From Isoptericola sp044389085 (GTDB lineage: Bacteria > Actinomycetota > Actinomycetes > Actinomycetales > Cellulomonadaceae), in the NCBI RefSeq assembly GCF_044389085.1, contig NZ_JBIRXP010000009.1, forward strand, positions 54,047 through 118,046: a stretch of 64,000 nucleotides of DNA. The letters run 5' to 3'. Numbering within the stretch: the first letter of the stretch is position 1; every line of letters starts with the position of its first letter. A program made the position numbers and the translations under genes. Below the pieces are notes generated by a model. That model was not told where the DNA came from and searched no databases. It saw nothing but the letters and a program-made list of their open reading frames with translations. Of the stretch, positions 7,791 through 15,243 are shown one piece after another.

Positions 7791-7796
7791 GAGAAT
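7791..7796 (+). promoter_or_regulatory. -10 box GAGAAT, leaderless start of purB
   Basis: GAGAAT is followed by GTGGGCC and then GTG at 7804, seven bases later. The same TGGGAGAAT string precedes the GTG start of the MFS gene at 43526, supporting GTG 7804 over the overlapping ATG at 7795 as the true start. Confidence 0.6.
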
Positions 7797-7803
7797 GTGG
7801 GCC

Positions 7804-9297
7804 GTGACCTCCCCCGCGCCGCAGACCTCGCCGACAGAGTCCACAGCCGTCCCGACCCGCGTCAGCCTCGCCGGCGTCACCCCGCCGATCGCCCTCGGAC
7901 CGCTCGACGGCCGCTACCGCGCCGCCGTCGCGCCGCTGGTGGACCACCTCAGCGAGGCGGCGCTCAACCGGGCGCGCATCCACGTCGAGGTCGAGTGGCT
8001 GGTCACGCTGTGCAACGGCACGCAGGCCGCCCCGGGCGCGGTCGTCCCCGGCGCCCCCACGCTCACGGACGCCGAGATCGCCTACCTGCGGCAGATCCCC
8101 GCGACGTTCGGCGCGGACGAGATCGCCGAGCTGGCCGCGATCGAGCGCGAGACCGTGCACGACGTCAAGGCCGTCGAGTACTTCATCAAGCGCCGCATCG
8201 CCGCCGCGCCCGAGGTGCTGGGCACCACGAACCTGCCCGCCGCGAGCGAGCTCGTGCACTTCGCGTGCACGTCCGAGGACATCAACAACCTGTCGTACGC
8301 GCTCATGGTGCAGGGCGGGGTGCGCGACGTCTGGCTGCCCGCCGCGACCGCGCTGACCGACCAGCTGGCCGACATGGCCCGCGAGCACGCCGAGGTGCCG
8401 ATGCTGAGCCGCACCCACGGGCAGCCGGCCACGCCGACCACGATGGGCAAGGAGCTCGCCGTCCTCGCGCACCGCCTGCGCCGCCAGCTGCGCCGGGTCG
8501 AGGGCGCCGAGTACCTGGGCAAGCTCAACGGCGCGACCGGCACCTACGGCGCGCACTCCGTCGCCGTCCCCGGTGCCGACTGGCCGGCCGTGTCGAAGGC
8601 TTTCGTCGAGCACCTCGGCCTGGTCTGGAACCCGCTGACCACGCAGATCGAGTCGCACGACTGGCAGGCGGAGGTCTATGCCGACGTCGCCCGCTTCAAC
8701 CGCATCCTGCACAACCTCGCGACCGACGTGTGGACGTACATCTCGCTCGGCTTCTTCACGCAGATCCCGGTGGCGGGCGCGACCGGCTCGTCGACGATGC
8801 CGCACAAGGTCAACCCGATCCGGTTCGAGAACGCCGAGGCGAACCTCGAGATCTCGTGCTCGCTGCTCGACACGCTGTCGGCCACCCTGGTGACGTCCCG
8901 CCTGCAGCGCGACCTCACCGACTCCACCACGCAGCGCAACATCGGCCCGGCGTTCGGCCACTCGCTGCTCGCCATCGACAACGTGCGCCGCGGCCTCAAG
9001 GCGCTCAACGTCAACGTCGCGCTCATGGCCGACGACCTCGACCACAACTGGGAGGTGCTCGGCGAGCCCGTCCAGTCGGCGATGCGCGCCGCCTCCGTCG
9101 CGGGCGTCGAGGGCATGGAGAACCCGTACGAGCGCCTCAAGGAGCTCACGCGCGGCCAGCGGGTCGACGCGGCACGGATGCGCGAGTTCGTCGCCGGTCT
9201 CGGCCTGCCCGACGACGTCGCGGCGCGCCTCGCGGACCTCACGCCCGCGTCGTACACCGGCATCGCCGCGCGACTGGTCGAGGACTACCTCGCCTGA
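7804..9297 (+). CDS. purB: Adenylosuccinate lyase
   Basis: 497-residue fumarase/aspartase-superfamily enzyme that removes fumarate from SAICAR and from adenylosuccinate in purine synthesis. Characteristic stretches are LGPLDGRYR near residue 30, the catalytic-His region TSEDINNLSYAL and SRTHGQPATPTTMGKELA, and the flexible signature loop GSSTMPHKVNPIRFENAE with the catalytic Ser. The GPLDGRYR start and length place it with the E. coli-type PurB rather than the shorter B. subtilis type. GTG 7804 is chosen from the leaderless spacing. It is monocistronic as far as can be seen. Confidence 0.95.
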   Translation: MTSPAPQTSPTESTAVPTRVSLAGVTPPIALGPLDGRYRAAVAPLVDHLSEAALNRARIHVEVEWLVTLCNGTQAAPGAVVPGAPTLTDAEIAYLRQIPATFGADEIAELAAIERETVHDVKAVEYFIKRRIAAAPEVLGTTNLPAASELVHFACTSEDINNLSYALMVQGGVRDVWLPAATALTDQLADMAREHAEVPMLSRTHGQPATPTTMGKELAVLAHRLRRQLRRVEGAEYLGKLNGATGTYGAHSVAVPGADWPAVSKAFVEHLGLVWNPLTTQIESHDWQAEVYADVARFNRILHNLATDVWTYISLGFFTQIPVAGATGSSTMPHKVNPIRFENAEANLEISCSLLDTLSATLVTSRLQRDLTDSTTQRNIGPAFGHSLLAIDNVRRGLKALNVNVALMADDLDHNWEVLGEPVQSAMRAASVAGVEGMENPYERLKELTRGQRVDAARMREFVAGLGLPDDVAARLADLTPASYTGIAARLVEDYLA

Positions 9298-9357
9298 GGG
9301 GCCCGAGCAGGCCCACCCGAAGCGTTTAGGGCGCACCGCTCCGCGCCGTCGCGCTCC

Positions 9358-9363
9358 TAGCGT
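9358..9363 (+). promoter_or_regulatory. Putative -10 box TAGCGT of the cellulase gene
   Basis: CCTAGCGT matches the -10 core found in front of other genes here; it would give a leader of about 30 bases containing the GGAG at 9391. No CebR-type palindrome (TGGGAGCGCTCCCA) is present in the gap. Confidence 0.4.
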
Positions 9364-9399
9364 GGCTCCGTCCGCACCCACGACGCGACGGAGCCTCGC

Positions 9400-10752
9400 A
9401 TGCGTACCGCACCACGCCCTCGACCGAACGCCCGGGTCGCAGCCCTCACCGCGGCAGCCCTCGTGGGCGGCGGCGGCCTCGCCGCCGGCGCCGTCGGCCT
9501 CGCCACGTCGGCGGCCGGCGCGACGACGGCCTGCGAGGTGGACTACGTCGTGACGAGCTCGTGGACGGGCGGGTTCCAGGCCGACGTCACGCTGACCAAC
9601 CTGGGCGACGCCCGCACCGGCTGGGAGGTCGCCTGGCAGCAGGCCGACGGGGCCTCGGTCTCCCAGGTCTGGAACGGGCGGCTCACGCAGGACGGCGCGC
9701 AGGTCCGCGTGTCCGACGTCGGTTGGAACGGCACGCTGGCGACGGGCGCGACGGCGTCGTTCGGGCTGATCGGCACCTCCTCGGGGGCGGCCACGGTGCC
9801 GGCGGGCTTCAGCCTCGACGGCGTCGACTGCACGGGCGCCGTCCCGACGACGGACCCGTCGGACCCGCCCACGGAGCCGACCGACCCGCCCACCGAGCAG
9901 CCCGGCGGGCCCGGTGACGCCGCGTTCTTCGTGGACGAGGGCACGCAGGCGTGGGAGGCCTGGCAGGCGGCGTCCGGCACCGACCGCGCGCTGCTGGAGA
10001 AGATCGCGACCACGCCGCAGGCGTTCTGGGTCACGGACGCCGACCCCGCCGAGGCGAGCGCGGGCGTGGCCGACTACACGGGCCGGGCCGCGGCGGCGGG
10101 CGCGACGCCGCTGCTGGCGGTGTACGCGATCCCGGGCCGCGACTGCGGCTCGCACTCGGGCGGCGGCACGGACGAGGCCGCGTACCGCGCGTGGGTCGCG
10201 CAGGTCGCGGACGCGATGGTCGGCGAGCCGTGGGTCGTGCTGGAGCCGGACGCGCTCCCCCAGCTGGGCGCCTGCGACGGCCAGGGCGACCGTGCCGGCA
10301 TGCTGGCCGACGCCGCCCGCATCCTCGACGAGGCCGGCGCCCGCGTGTATCTCGACGTCGGCCACTCGGCCTGGCTGCCCGCCGGCGAGGCGGCGTCCCG
10401 CCTGCAGCAGGTGGGGCTGGAGCACGTCGCGGGCTTCGCGCTCAACGTGTCGAACTACCGCACCACGGACGAGTCGCGCGCCTACGGCGAAGAGGTCTCC
10501 GCCCTGCTCGGCGGCGTCCCGTTCGTGGTGGACACCTCGCGCAACGGCAACGGGTCGAACGGCGAGTGGTGCAACCCGCGCGGCCGCGCGCTGGGCGAGC
10601 GCCCGGCCGCCGTCGACGACGGCACCGCCCTCGACGCCCTGCTGTGGGTCAAGCTGCCGGGCGAGAGCGACGGCGCCTGCAACGGCGGCCCGGCCGCCGG
10701 CGCGTGGTGGCAGGAGATCGCGCTGGAGCTCGCCCGCAACGCGAGCTGGTAG
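9400..10752 (+). CDS. Secreted cellulase: CBM2 plus glycoside hydrolase family 6
   Basis: 450 residues. A long signal peptide (about 1-41, ending SAAGA) is followed by a family 2 carbohydrate-binding module (CEVDYVVTSSWTGGFQADVT ... VGWNGTLATGATASFG), a Pro/Thr/Asp linker (~148-172) and a GH6 catalytic domain. GH6 motifs are YAIPGRDCGSHSGGG, the acid-bearing VLEPDALPQLGACDG, ALNVSNYRTT, FVVDTSRNGNGSNGEWCNPRG and LLWVKLPGESDGAC. GH6 enzymes hydrolyse beta-1,4-glucan with inversion. The compact ~278-residue catalytic domain resembles CenA-type endoglucanases; endo- versus exo-action cannot be settled without modelling the loops. The Shine-Dalgarno GGAG is at 9391-9394. Confidence 0.93.
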   Translation: MRTAPRPRPNARVAALTAAALVGGGGLAAGAVGLATSAAGATTACEVDYVVTSSWTGGFQADVTLTNLGDARTGWEVAWQQADGASVSQVWNGRLTQDGAQVRVSDVGWNGTLATGATASFGLIGTSSGAATVPAGFSLDGVDCTGAVPTTDPSDPPTEPTDPPTEQPGGPGDAAFFVDEGTQAWEAWQAASGTDRALLEKIATTPQAFWVTDADPAEASAGVADYTGRAAAAGATPLLAVYAIPGRDCGSHSGGGTDEAAYRAWVAQVADAMVGEPWVVLEPDALPQLGACDGQGDRAGMLADAARILDEAGARVYLDVGHSAWLPAGEAASRLQQVGLEHVAGFALNVSNYRTTDESRAYGEEVSALLGGVPFVVDTSRNGNGSNGEWCNPRGRALGERPAAVDDGTALDALLWVKLPGESDGACNGGPAAGAWWQEIALELARNASW

Positions 10753-10769
10753 CCGCGCCGCCCGTCGCC

Positions 10770-10834
10770 GAACAGGCGGTTGCTCCCGCAATGAGGCCCT
10801 AGACGGCGCCCATTCCGGGACCAACCGCCTGTTC
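10770..10834. repeat. Palindromic ~70-bp repeat element, copy A
   Basis: Perfect 13-bp arms GAACAGGCGGTTG (10770-10782) and CAACCGCCTGTTC (10822-10834). The right half GCCCATTCCGGGACCAACC recurs almost identically in copy B at 12295-12360. The stop codon and last codons (GPGMGAV) of the membrane-protein gene lie inside this element. It may act as a terminator between the cellulase and that gene. Confidence 0.75.
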
Positions 10835-11851
10835 GACGTCGCGGCGGAGCCGAGCGCGCACCTCCGCGAGCTCGTCGATCCGGTTCACGACCCAGCGCAC
10901 GGCGCACGTCGCCCCGAGCGCGAACGCCAGCAGGCCGAGGACGTTGCCGAGATCCACGGTGCTCGGGTCGAGCGAGCCGGACCAGAAGAACTCCGACCGG
11001 CCCAGCACGACGGCGGTCACCACCCCTGCCAGCACCGGCACGGCCTGGCGCGTCCGGGCCAGGAGGATCCCCGTGCCGCCGACCAGAGCGAGCAGGACGA
11101 CGACGGCCTGCATCGACCACGTCGTCGCGCCCACGCTCGACCACCAGGGCGCCCCGAAGCGCGTCGTGTCGGCGACCGTCGCCGCCAGGTAGCCGCCGAC
11201 GGCGAGCGCCATCGCCGCCGCGGTCGCGGCGCCCCGCCGCCAGCCGCCCGCCGTGACGCGCCCGCGCTCGTCCTCGGCGACCACCAGGGCGTGGGCGGCG
11301 ATCCCGACCGCCCACCCGGTCTCCAGGTAGGCGGCGTGCACGTGACCGGTGGCGACGAGCGCCACGACCGTCACGGTCGCGGCTACGGCGGCGGTCGCCG
11401 CCAGCGCCCGACCCGTCCGTCCTGCTCCCGCGAGGAGCACGACGACCGCCAGGGCCCAGATCGCCCACGGCACCACCATCGGCACCGTCGGCAGCACGGG
11501 CGGTGCGCCGTCCTGGACGGCCAGGGACGTGCCGAACCCCAGCGCCCTCGTGGCCGGGACCGCGAGGAGCGCGGGCAGCACGACGGACAGCACCCCCGTG
11601 GCGGCGCGGCGGTCGGAGGCCGTGGCGCCGAGCGGCGCGAGCACCCACTCCCGTGCGGCCGCGCGCAGCAGGTCGAGGACGTCCCCGCGCGCGGGCCGGG
11701 ACTGCCCGGGCGCGGCGGCGTCGAGCAGGTGGCCCAGCATCTCGGGGCCGTGCGCGCGCCGGTACGCGAACGGGAACAGCCGCAGCAGCCGCCGGTAGTC
11801 GCGCACCAGCGCGGGGACGACGGCGCCGGCCTCGGTCGGCTCGGCGCTCAT
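10799..11851 (-). CDS. Polytopic membrane protein coupled to PadR regulator
   Basis: 350 residues. A cytosolic N-terminal part (RDYRRLLRLFPFAYRRAHGPEMLGHLLD, quoted as RRLLRLFPFAYRRAHG) resembles the start of many actinobacterial PadR-linked membrane proteins, followed by eight to ten hydrophobic segments from about residue 85 to 325. No catalytic or transporter motif is recognisable. The ATG overlaps the TGA of the upstream PadR gene by four bases, so the regulator and membrane protein are one operon. The C-terminal residues GPGMGAV are encoded by the hairpin repeat, suggesting that insertion of the element reshaped the end of the protein. Role unknown; a stress-responsive membrane component is an inference from the PadR link. 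Confidence 0.75.
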   Translation of the reverse strand: MSAEPTEAGAVVPALVRDYRRLLRLFPFAYRRAHGPEMLGHLLDAAAPGQSRPARGDVLDLLRAAAREWVLAPLGATASDRRAATGVLSVVLPALLAVPATRALGFGTSLAVQDGAPPVLPTVPMVVPWAIWALAVVVLLAGAGRTGRALAATAAVAATVTVVALVATGHVHAAYLETGWAVGIAAHALVVAEDERGRVTAGGWRRGAATAAAMALAVGGYLAATVADTTRFGAPWWSSVGATTWSMQAVVVLLALVGGTGILLARTRQAVPVLAGVVTAVVLGRSEFFWSGSLDPSTVDLGNVLGLLAFALGATCAVRWVVNRIDELAEVRARLRRDVEQAVGPGMGAV

Positions 11852-12240
11852 GCCAGCACCTCCCCGAACCCGCCGGGGGCGGTCCGGCCCGCACCCGAGG
11901 CCCGGGCGCGCCGCGCCGCGAGCCGCTCCAGCGCCCGTCGTGCCTGCGCCTCGGCCCGCCGCGCCTCGGCGTCGAGCCGTGCGCCCCCCTCGGCGGTCAG
12001 CCGGTAGTACCGCCGCAGCCGGGAGTCGACCACCTCCTCGTGGTCCACCTCGACCAGCCCGGCGGCGACGAGCCGGTCGATCGCGCCGTAGAGGGTGCCG
12101 GCGCGCAACGTGACGCGACCGTCGGAGCTCTCCTCGACGTCCTTGGAGATCCCGTACCCGTGCGCGGGCCCCTGGGCGAGCGCGGACAGGACGAGGAACG
12201 CGGGTTCTTGCAGCGGTCTGCTGCTGGGCTTCGATGCCAT
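11848..12240 (-). CDS. PadR-family transcriptional regulator
   Basis: 130-residue winged-helix regulator. PadR hallmarks are EPAFLVLSALAQGPAHGYGI (helix 1 and the HGYGI motif), SDGRVTLRAGTLYGAIDRLV (recognition helix, GTLYGAIDRL) and VDSRLRRYYRLTAEG (wing), then a C-terminal coiled helix for dimerisation. ATG 12240 is preferred; ATG 12252 would add four residues. PadR proteins usually repress an adjacent membrane or transporter gene, and here the following membrane-protein gene is translationally coupled. A CATAC-N13-GTATG dyad about ten bases upstream is a likely autoregulatory site. Confidence 0.9.
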   Translation of the reverse strand: MASKPSSRPLQEPAFLVLSALAQGPAHGYGISKDVEESSDGRVTLRAGTLYGAIDRLVAAGLVEVDHEEVVDSRLRRYYRLTAEGGARLDAEARRAEAQARRALERLAARRARASGAGRTAPGGFGEVLA

Positions 12241-12249
12241 GCCGAGGAC

Positions 12250-12272
12250 CATACTCTTGTCACGAAGGTATG
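12250..12272. promoter_or_regulatory. Dyad CATAC-N13-GTATG upstream of padR
   Basis: Five-base perfect arms at 12250-12254 and 12268-12272, directly in front of the PadR start and overlapping its probable -10 box GAGTAT. PadR sites often contain AT-rich ATGT/ACAT-like arms, so autorepression is plausible. Confidence 0.4.
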
Positions 12273-12294
12273 CAACCCTCGCCACGCAGGTCGC

Positions 12295-12360
12295 CGAACA
12301 GGCGGTTGACACCTTGATGGGCCTCCGAGGACGCCCATTCCGCGACCAACCGCCTGGTCG
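12295..12360. repeat. Palindromic ~70-bp repeat element, copy B
   Basis: Arms CGAACAGGCGGTTG (12295-12308) and CAACCGCCTGGTCG (12347-12360), plus an inner dyad ATGGGC/GCCCAT. The outer left arm is identical to copy A and the right half differs at few positions, while the middle has diverged. The same orientation as copy A makes the two a direct repeat flanking the PadR operon. Confidence 0.75.
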
Positions 12361-12374
12361 GCATCGCGCCGGGG

Positions 12375-13214
12375 TCAGCGCGCCATGGCCTGCTGGCCCA
12401 GGACGGCGAGCAGCGCGAGCTTCTCCTCGGCCTCGGAGCGCGGCGGCGCGGTGAGCACCAGCAGCGCCTGGGTCTGGTCCTCGGTGAACAGCACCTGGCA
12501 GTCCAGCTCGACCGGCCCGACCTGCGGGTGCAGGAGCGTCTTGTGGTCGGAGAACCGCTGGTGCACCTCGTGCCGGTCCCACAGCTCGGCGAACTCGGGG
12601 CTGAGCGCTCGCAGCTCGCGGACCAGCTCGCCGGCGCGCGAGCGCGGCCCGAGCATCCCGTGCGCCACGCGCAACGTGGAGACGAGGGAGCGGCCCTGCC
12701 GGTCGCGATCGTCCTCGGGGTACAGCAGCCGCTCGGAGGGGTCGGTGAACCACCGGTAGACGTCGCTGCGCGCCCACCCCGTCAGCGCCGACCGGTCGCC
12801 CAGCAGCGCGACGGCGAGGTCGTTGGCCACGAGCGTCTCACCGAGCGCGGAGAGCACGAGGGCGGGAGTGTCGGACAGCCGGTCGAGCACGCGCAGCAGC
12901 GCGGGCGACACGTGCGAGGACATCGTCACCCGGTCCGGCGTCCCCCGGCCGGCCACGCGGAACAGGTAGTCGCGCTCGTCGTCGGTGAGCCGGAGCGCCC
13001 GCGCCAGCGACCCGAGCATCTGCTCGCTGGGCTGCGGGCCGCGCTGCTGCTCGAGCCGCGTGTAGTAGTCGGCCGACATGGCGGCGAGCGCCGCGACCTC
13101 CTCCCGCCGCAACCCCGCGGTGCGACGTCGCGCCCCCACGGGCAGGCCGACGTCGGCGGGCTGCACCGCCTCGCGACGGCGGCGGAGGAACTCGGCGAGC
13201 GCAGGGCGGTCCAT
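12375..13214 (-). CDS. XRE-family regulator with MmyB-like ligand-binding domain
   Basis: 279 residues. N-terminal helix-turn-helix includes AGLRREEVAALAAMSADYYTR (as LRREEVAALAAMSADYYTR) and LEQQRGPQPSEQML, then the MmyB-like C-terminal domain with RVLDRLSDTPALVLSALGET, DVYRWFTDPS and VQFSDHKTLLHPQVGPVELD-like stretches (here QRFSDHKTLLHPQVGPVELD). This family in actinobacteria typically controls a divergent short-chain dehydrogenase, exactly the arrangement here, with a perfect 15-bp palindrome between the genes. The ATG follows a GACGAT -10 box (13221-13226, minus strand) by six bases, so the mRNA is probably leaderless. The inducer is unknown; fatty-acid-like ligands are suggested for the family. 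Confidence 0.9.
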   Translation of the reverse strand: MDRPALAEFLRRRREAVQPADVGLPVGARRRTAGLRREEVAALAAMSADYYTRLEQQRGPQPSEQMLGSLARALRLTDDERDYLFRVAGRGTPDRVTMSSHVSPALLRVLDRLSDTPALVLSALGETLVANDLAVALLGDRSALTGWARSDVYRWFTDPSERLLYPEDDRDRQGRSLVSTLRVAHGMLGPRSRAGELVRELRALSPEFAELWDRHEVHQRFSDHKTLLHPQVGPVELDCQVLFTEDQTQALLVLTAPPRSEAEEKLALLAVLGQQAMAR

Positions 13215-13260
13215 GTGCTCATCGTCCGCCGCGGGCGTCAGCACGGCCAGGCCGCAGCCA

Positions 13261-13275
13261 GGGACCGCCGGTCCC
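13261..13275. promoter_or_regulatory. 15-bp perfect palindrome between XRE regulator and SDR gene
   Basis: GGGACCG-C-CGGTCCC lies in the 113-bp divergent gap and is a candidate operator for the XRE/MmyB regulator. Confidence 0.45.
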
Positions 13276-13327
13276 CCGACGACCGCTCCTCTCCCGCCCG
13301 CACGCCGCGCCGCGCAGGGTGGTGGGC

Positions 13328-14107
13328 ATGGACATCACCCGTTCGACCGTCTTCGTCCCCGGCGCGACCAGCGGCATCGGCCTCGCGCTCGCCCTCCGGC
13401 TCCAGGCCCGCGGCAGCACCGTGATCGTGGGCGGCCGCCGCACCGCCCTCCTCGACGACATCGTCACCGCCCACCCCGGGATCGACGCCGTCCGCATCGA
13501 CACCTCCGACACCGCGAGCATCGAGGCGGCCCGCGACGCGGTCCTGGAGCGCCACCCCGACCTGGACGCCGTCGTCGCGATGGCCGGGATCATGCAGGCC
13601 GAGGACTGGACCTCCGACGACTTCCTCGCCACCGCGGAACGCGCCGTCACGACCAACCTGCTCGGCCCGATCCGCCTGGCCGCCGCGTTCCTGCCGCACC
13701 TGCGCGCCCACGCCGAGGCGGGCGCGGGCGCGGGCGCCGCGTTCGTCACGGTGTCGTCGGGGCTGGCGCACGTGCCGCTCGCCGTGACGCCCACGTACAA
13801 CGCGACCAAGGCCGCGATCCACCGGCTCAGCGAGGGCATCCGGCTGCAGCTCGAGCCGGCGGGCGTGCAGGTGATCGAGATCGTGCCGCCCGCGGTCCGG
13901 ACGACCCTCATGCCGGGGCAGGAGGACAGCCCGATCGCCATGCCGCTGGACGAGTTCGCGGACGAGACGGTGGAGCTCCTCGCGACCCGGCCCGACGCCC
14001 ACGAGATCCTCGTCGAGGGCGTGAAGCTCCTTCGTTTCGCCGAGACGTCGGGGGCCTACGACGCGACGGTCGCTCGGCTCAACGCCACGGACCCGCACGC
14101 GGCCTGA
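13328..14107 (+). CDS. Short-chain dehydrogenase/reductase (DltE-like)
   Basis: About 259-residue classical SDR using NAD(P)H. Motifs: cofactor glycine loop GATSGIGLALALR near residue 12, MAGIMQAEDW (equivalent of NNAG), SSGLA with the catalytic Ser, and YNATKAAIHRLSEG with the Tyr-x3-Lys pair. The C-terminal part PDAHEILVEGVKLLRFAE is typical of the DltE-like branch. Substrate unknown. It diverges from the XRE/MmyB regulator, its likely controller. ATG 13328 is used; a GTG nine bases upstream gives three more residues. Confidence 0.88.
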   Translation: MDITRSTVFVPGATSGIGLALALRLQARGSTVIVGGRRTALLDDIVTAHPGIDAVRIDTSDTASIEAARDAVLERHPDLDAVVAMAGIMQAEDWTSDDFLATAERAVTTNLLGPIRLAAAFLPHLRAHAEAGAGAGAAFVTVSSGLAHVPLAVTPTYNATKAAIHRLSEGIRLQLEPAGVQVIEIVPPAVRTTLMPGQEDSPIAMPLDEFADETVELLATRPDAHEILVEGVKLLRFAETSGAYDATVARLNATDPHAA

Positions 14108-14116
14108 TCGCCGGAC

Positions 14117-15079
14117 CTACCGGCGCAGGTACGGCGCGTACACGAAGCCCTGCTTGCCGTTGACGTAGACCTTGACCCAGTTGCCCGACCGGGGCCAGAT
14201 CTTCTTGACCGCCTTGCCCTTGCTCAGCGAGTCGAGGACCTTGGCGCTCGTGCTGGGCTTGGCGCGCAGCCGCAGGCCGTTCACCTCCGAGTACCGGGTC
14301 CCCAGCGACGTCAGGCCGGGCGAGACGTACGACGAGTGCATCCAGCCGGTGGTGCCGTCGCGCGTGACCTTGCGCCACACGCCGGAGCTCGCTCCCGGCT
14401 TGGCGGTCATCACGCGGTTGACCCGGACCTCGCGAACCACCCGGTAGTTGGTGCCCGGGCCGGACCTCAGGTTGACCTTGGTGGTCGTGTAGTAGGTGCA
14501 GGACTTCGGCACGACCCGCGCGTTGGCCCACGCGGCGCCCGCGGTGAGCGACGCGCCGTGGTTCTTCATCCACGGCAGCGGGTCCGTGGTGCTGCCGGAC
14601 CCCTTGTACGCGCCCTTCCAGATCTCCAGGTGCAGGTGCGGGGCGGTGGAGGTGCCGGAGCTGCCGACGTCGGCGATGTGCTGGCCGCGCTTCACGTACT
14701 TGCCGGCCTTCACGTACTTGTCGCCGTCGATGACGTGGCCGTACACGGCGAAGACCTTGCCCCCGTCCGCGTTGGAGCGCACGACGACGACCTGGCCGAA
14801 GCCGGGGGCCGACCCCGCCTTGATCACGGTGCCCGGCGCGACCGACTTGATCTTGGTGCCCTTCTTGGCGCTCATGTCCTGGCCGAGGTGGTAGGTGGAG
14901 GCCGACTTGATCGGCATGCACCGCGGCCCGTAGTACGAGGAGAGCCCGTAGCTCTTGTCGGGGAGCGGCCGGACGGCGGCCGTCGCGGCCCCCGCCCCGG
15001 CGACCCCGGTCGTGAAGGCCACGGCTGCGGCGACCCCCAGGGTGACTCCGGTCGTGATGATGCGACGCACGGTGCGCAT
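14117..15079 (-). CDS. Secreted M23 family metallopeptidase with two SH3 domains
   Basis: 320 residues with a signal peptide (about 1-35, cleavage near AAATA). The LytM/M23 domain shows the zinc motif HLGQD (STYHLGQDMSA) and the downstream HLHLE, with the characteristic YGHV between them. Two bacterial SH3 domains follow: NLRSGPGTNYRVVREV ... GWMHSSYVSPG and GLRLRAKPSTSAKVLDSLSKG ... GFVYAPYLRR. The protein should cleave peptidoglycan cross-bridges in the wall, with the SH3 domains binding the wall. It is divergent from the GHL10 gene with a shared 164-bp promoter region, and converges on the SDR gene. Confidence 0.9.
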   Translation of the reverse strand: MRTVRRIITTGVTLGVAAAVAFTTGVAGAGAATAAVRPLPDKSYGLSSYYGPRCMPIKSASTYHLGQDMSAKKGTKIKSVAPGTVIKAGSAPGFGQVVVVRSNADGGKVFAVYGHVIDGDKYVKAGKYVKRGQHIADVGSSGTSTAPHLHLEIWKGAYKGSGSTTDPLPWMKNHGASLTAGAAWANARVVPKSCTYYTTTKVNLRSGPGTNYRVVREVRVNRVMTAKPGASSGVWRKVTRDGTTGWMHSSYVSPGLTSLGTRYSEVNGLRLRAKPSTSAKVLDSLSKGKAVKKIWPRSGNWVKVYVNGKQGFVYAPYLRR

Positions 15080-15243
15080 GGTGGTGCCCTCTCCGTGTCA
15101 GGGTCCGGGGCTTCGTTGCCCAGCGGCACGGTAAGCACAGGGTGGGGGGTGGCGCGCGCCGGGTGAGATCCACGACACTTGTCTTCACAGGTACTCGAGA
15201 GCATGAAACTCCCTTACTCATGTCTGACCCTCGGAGGACTGCG

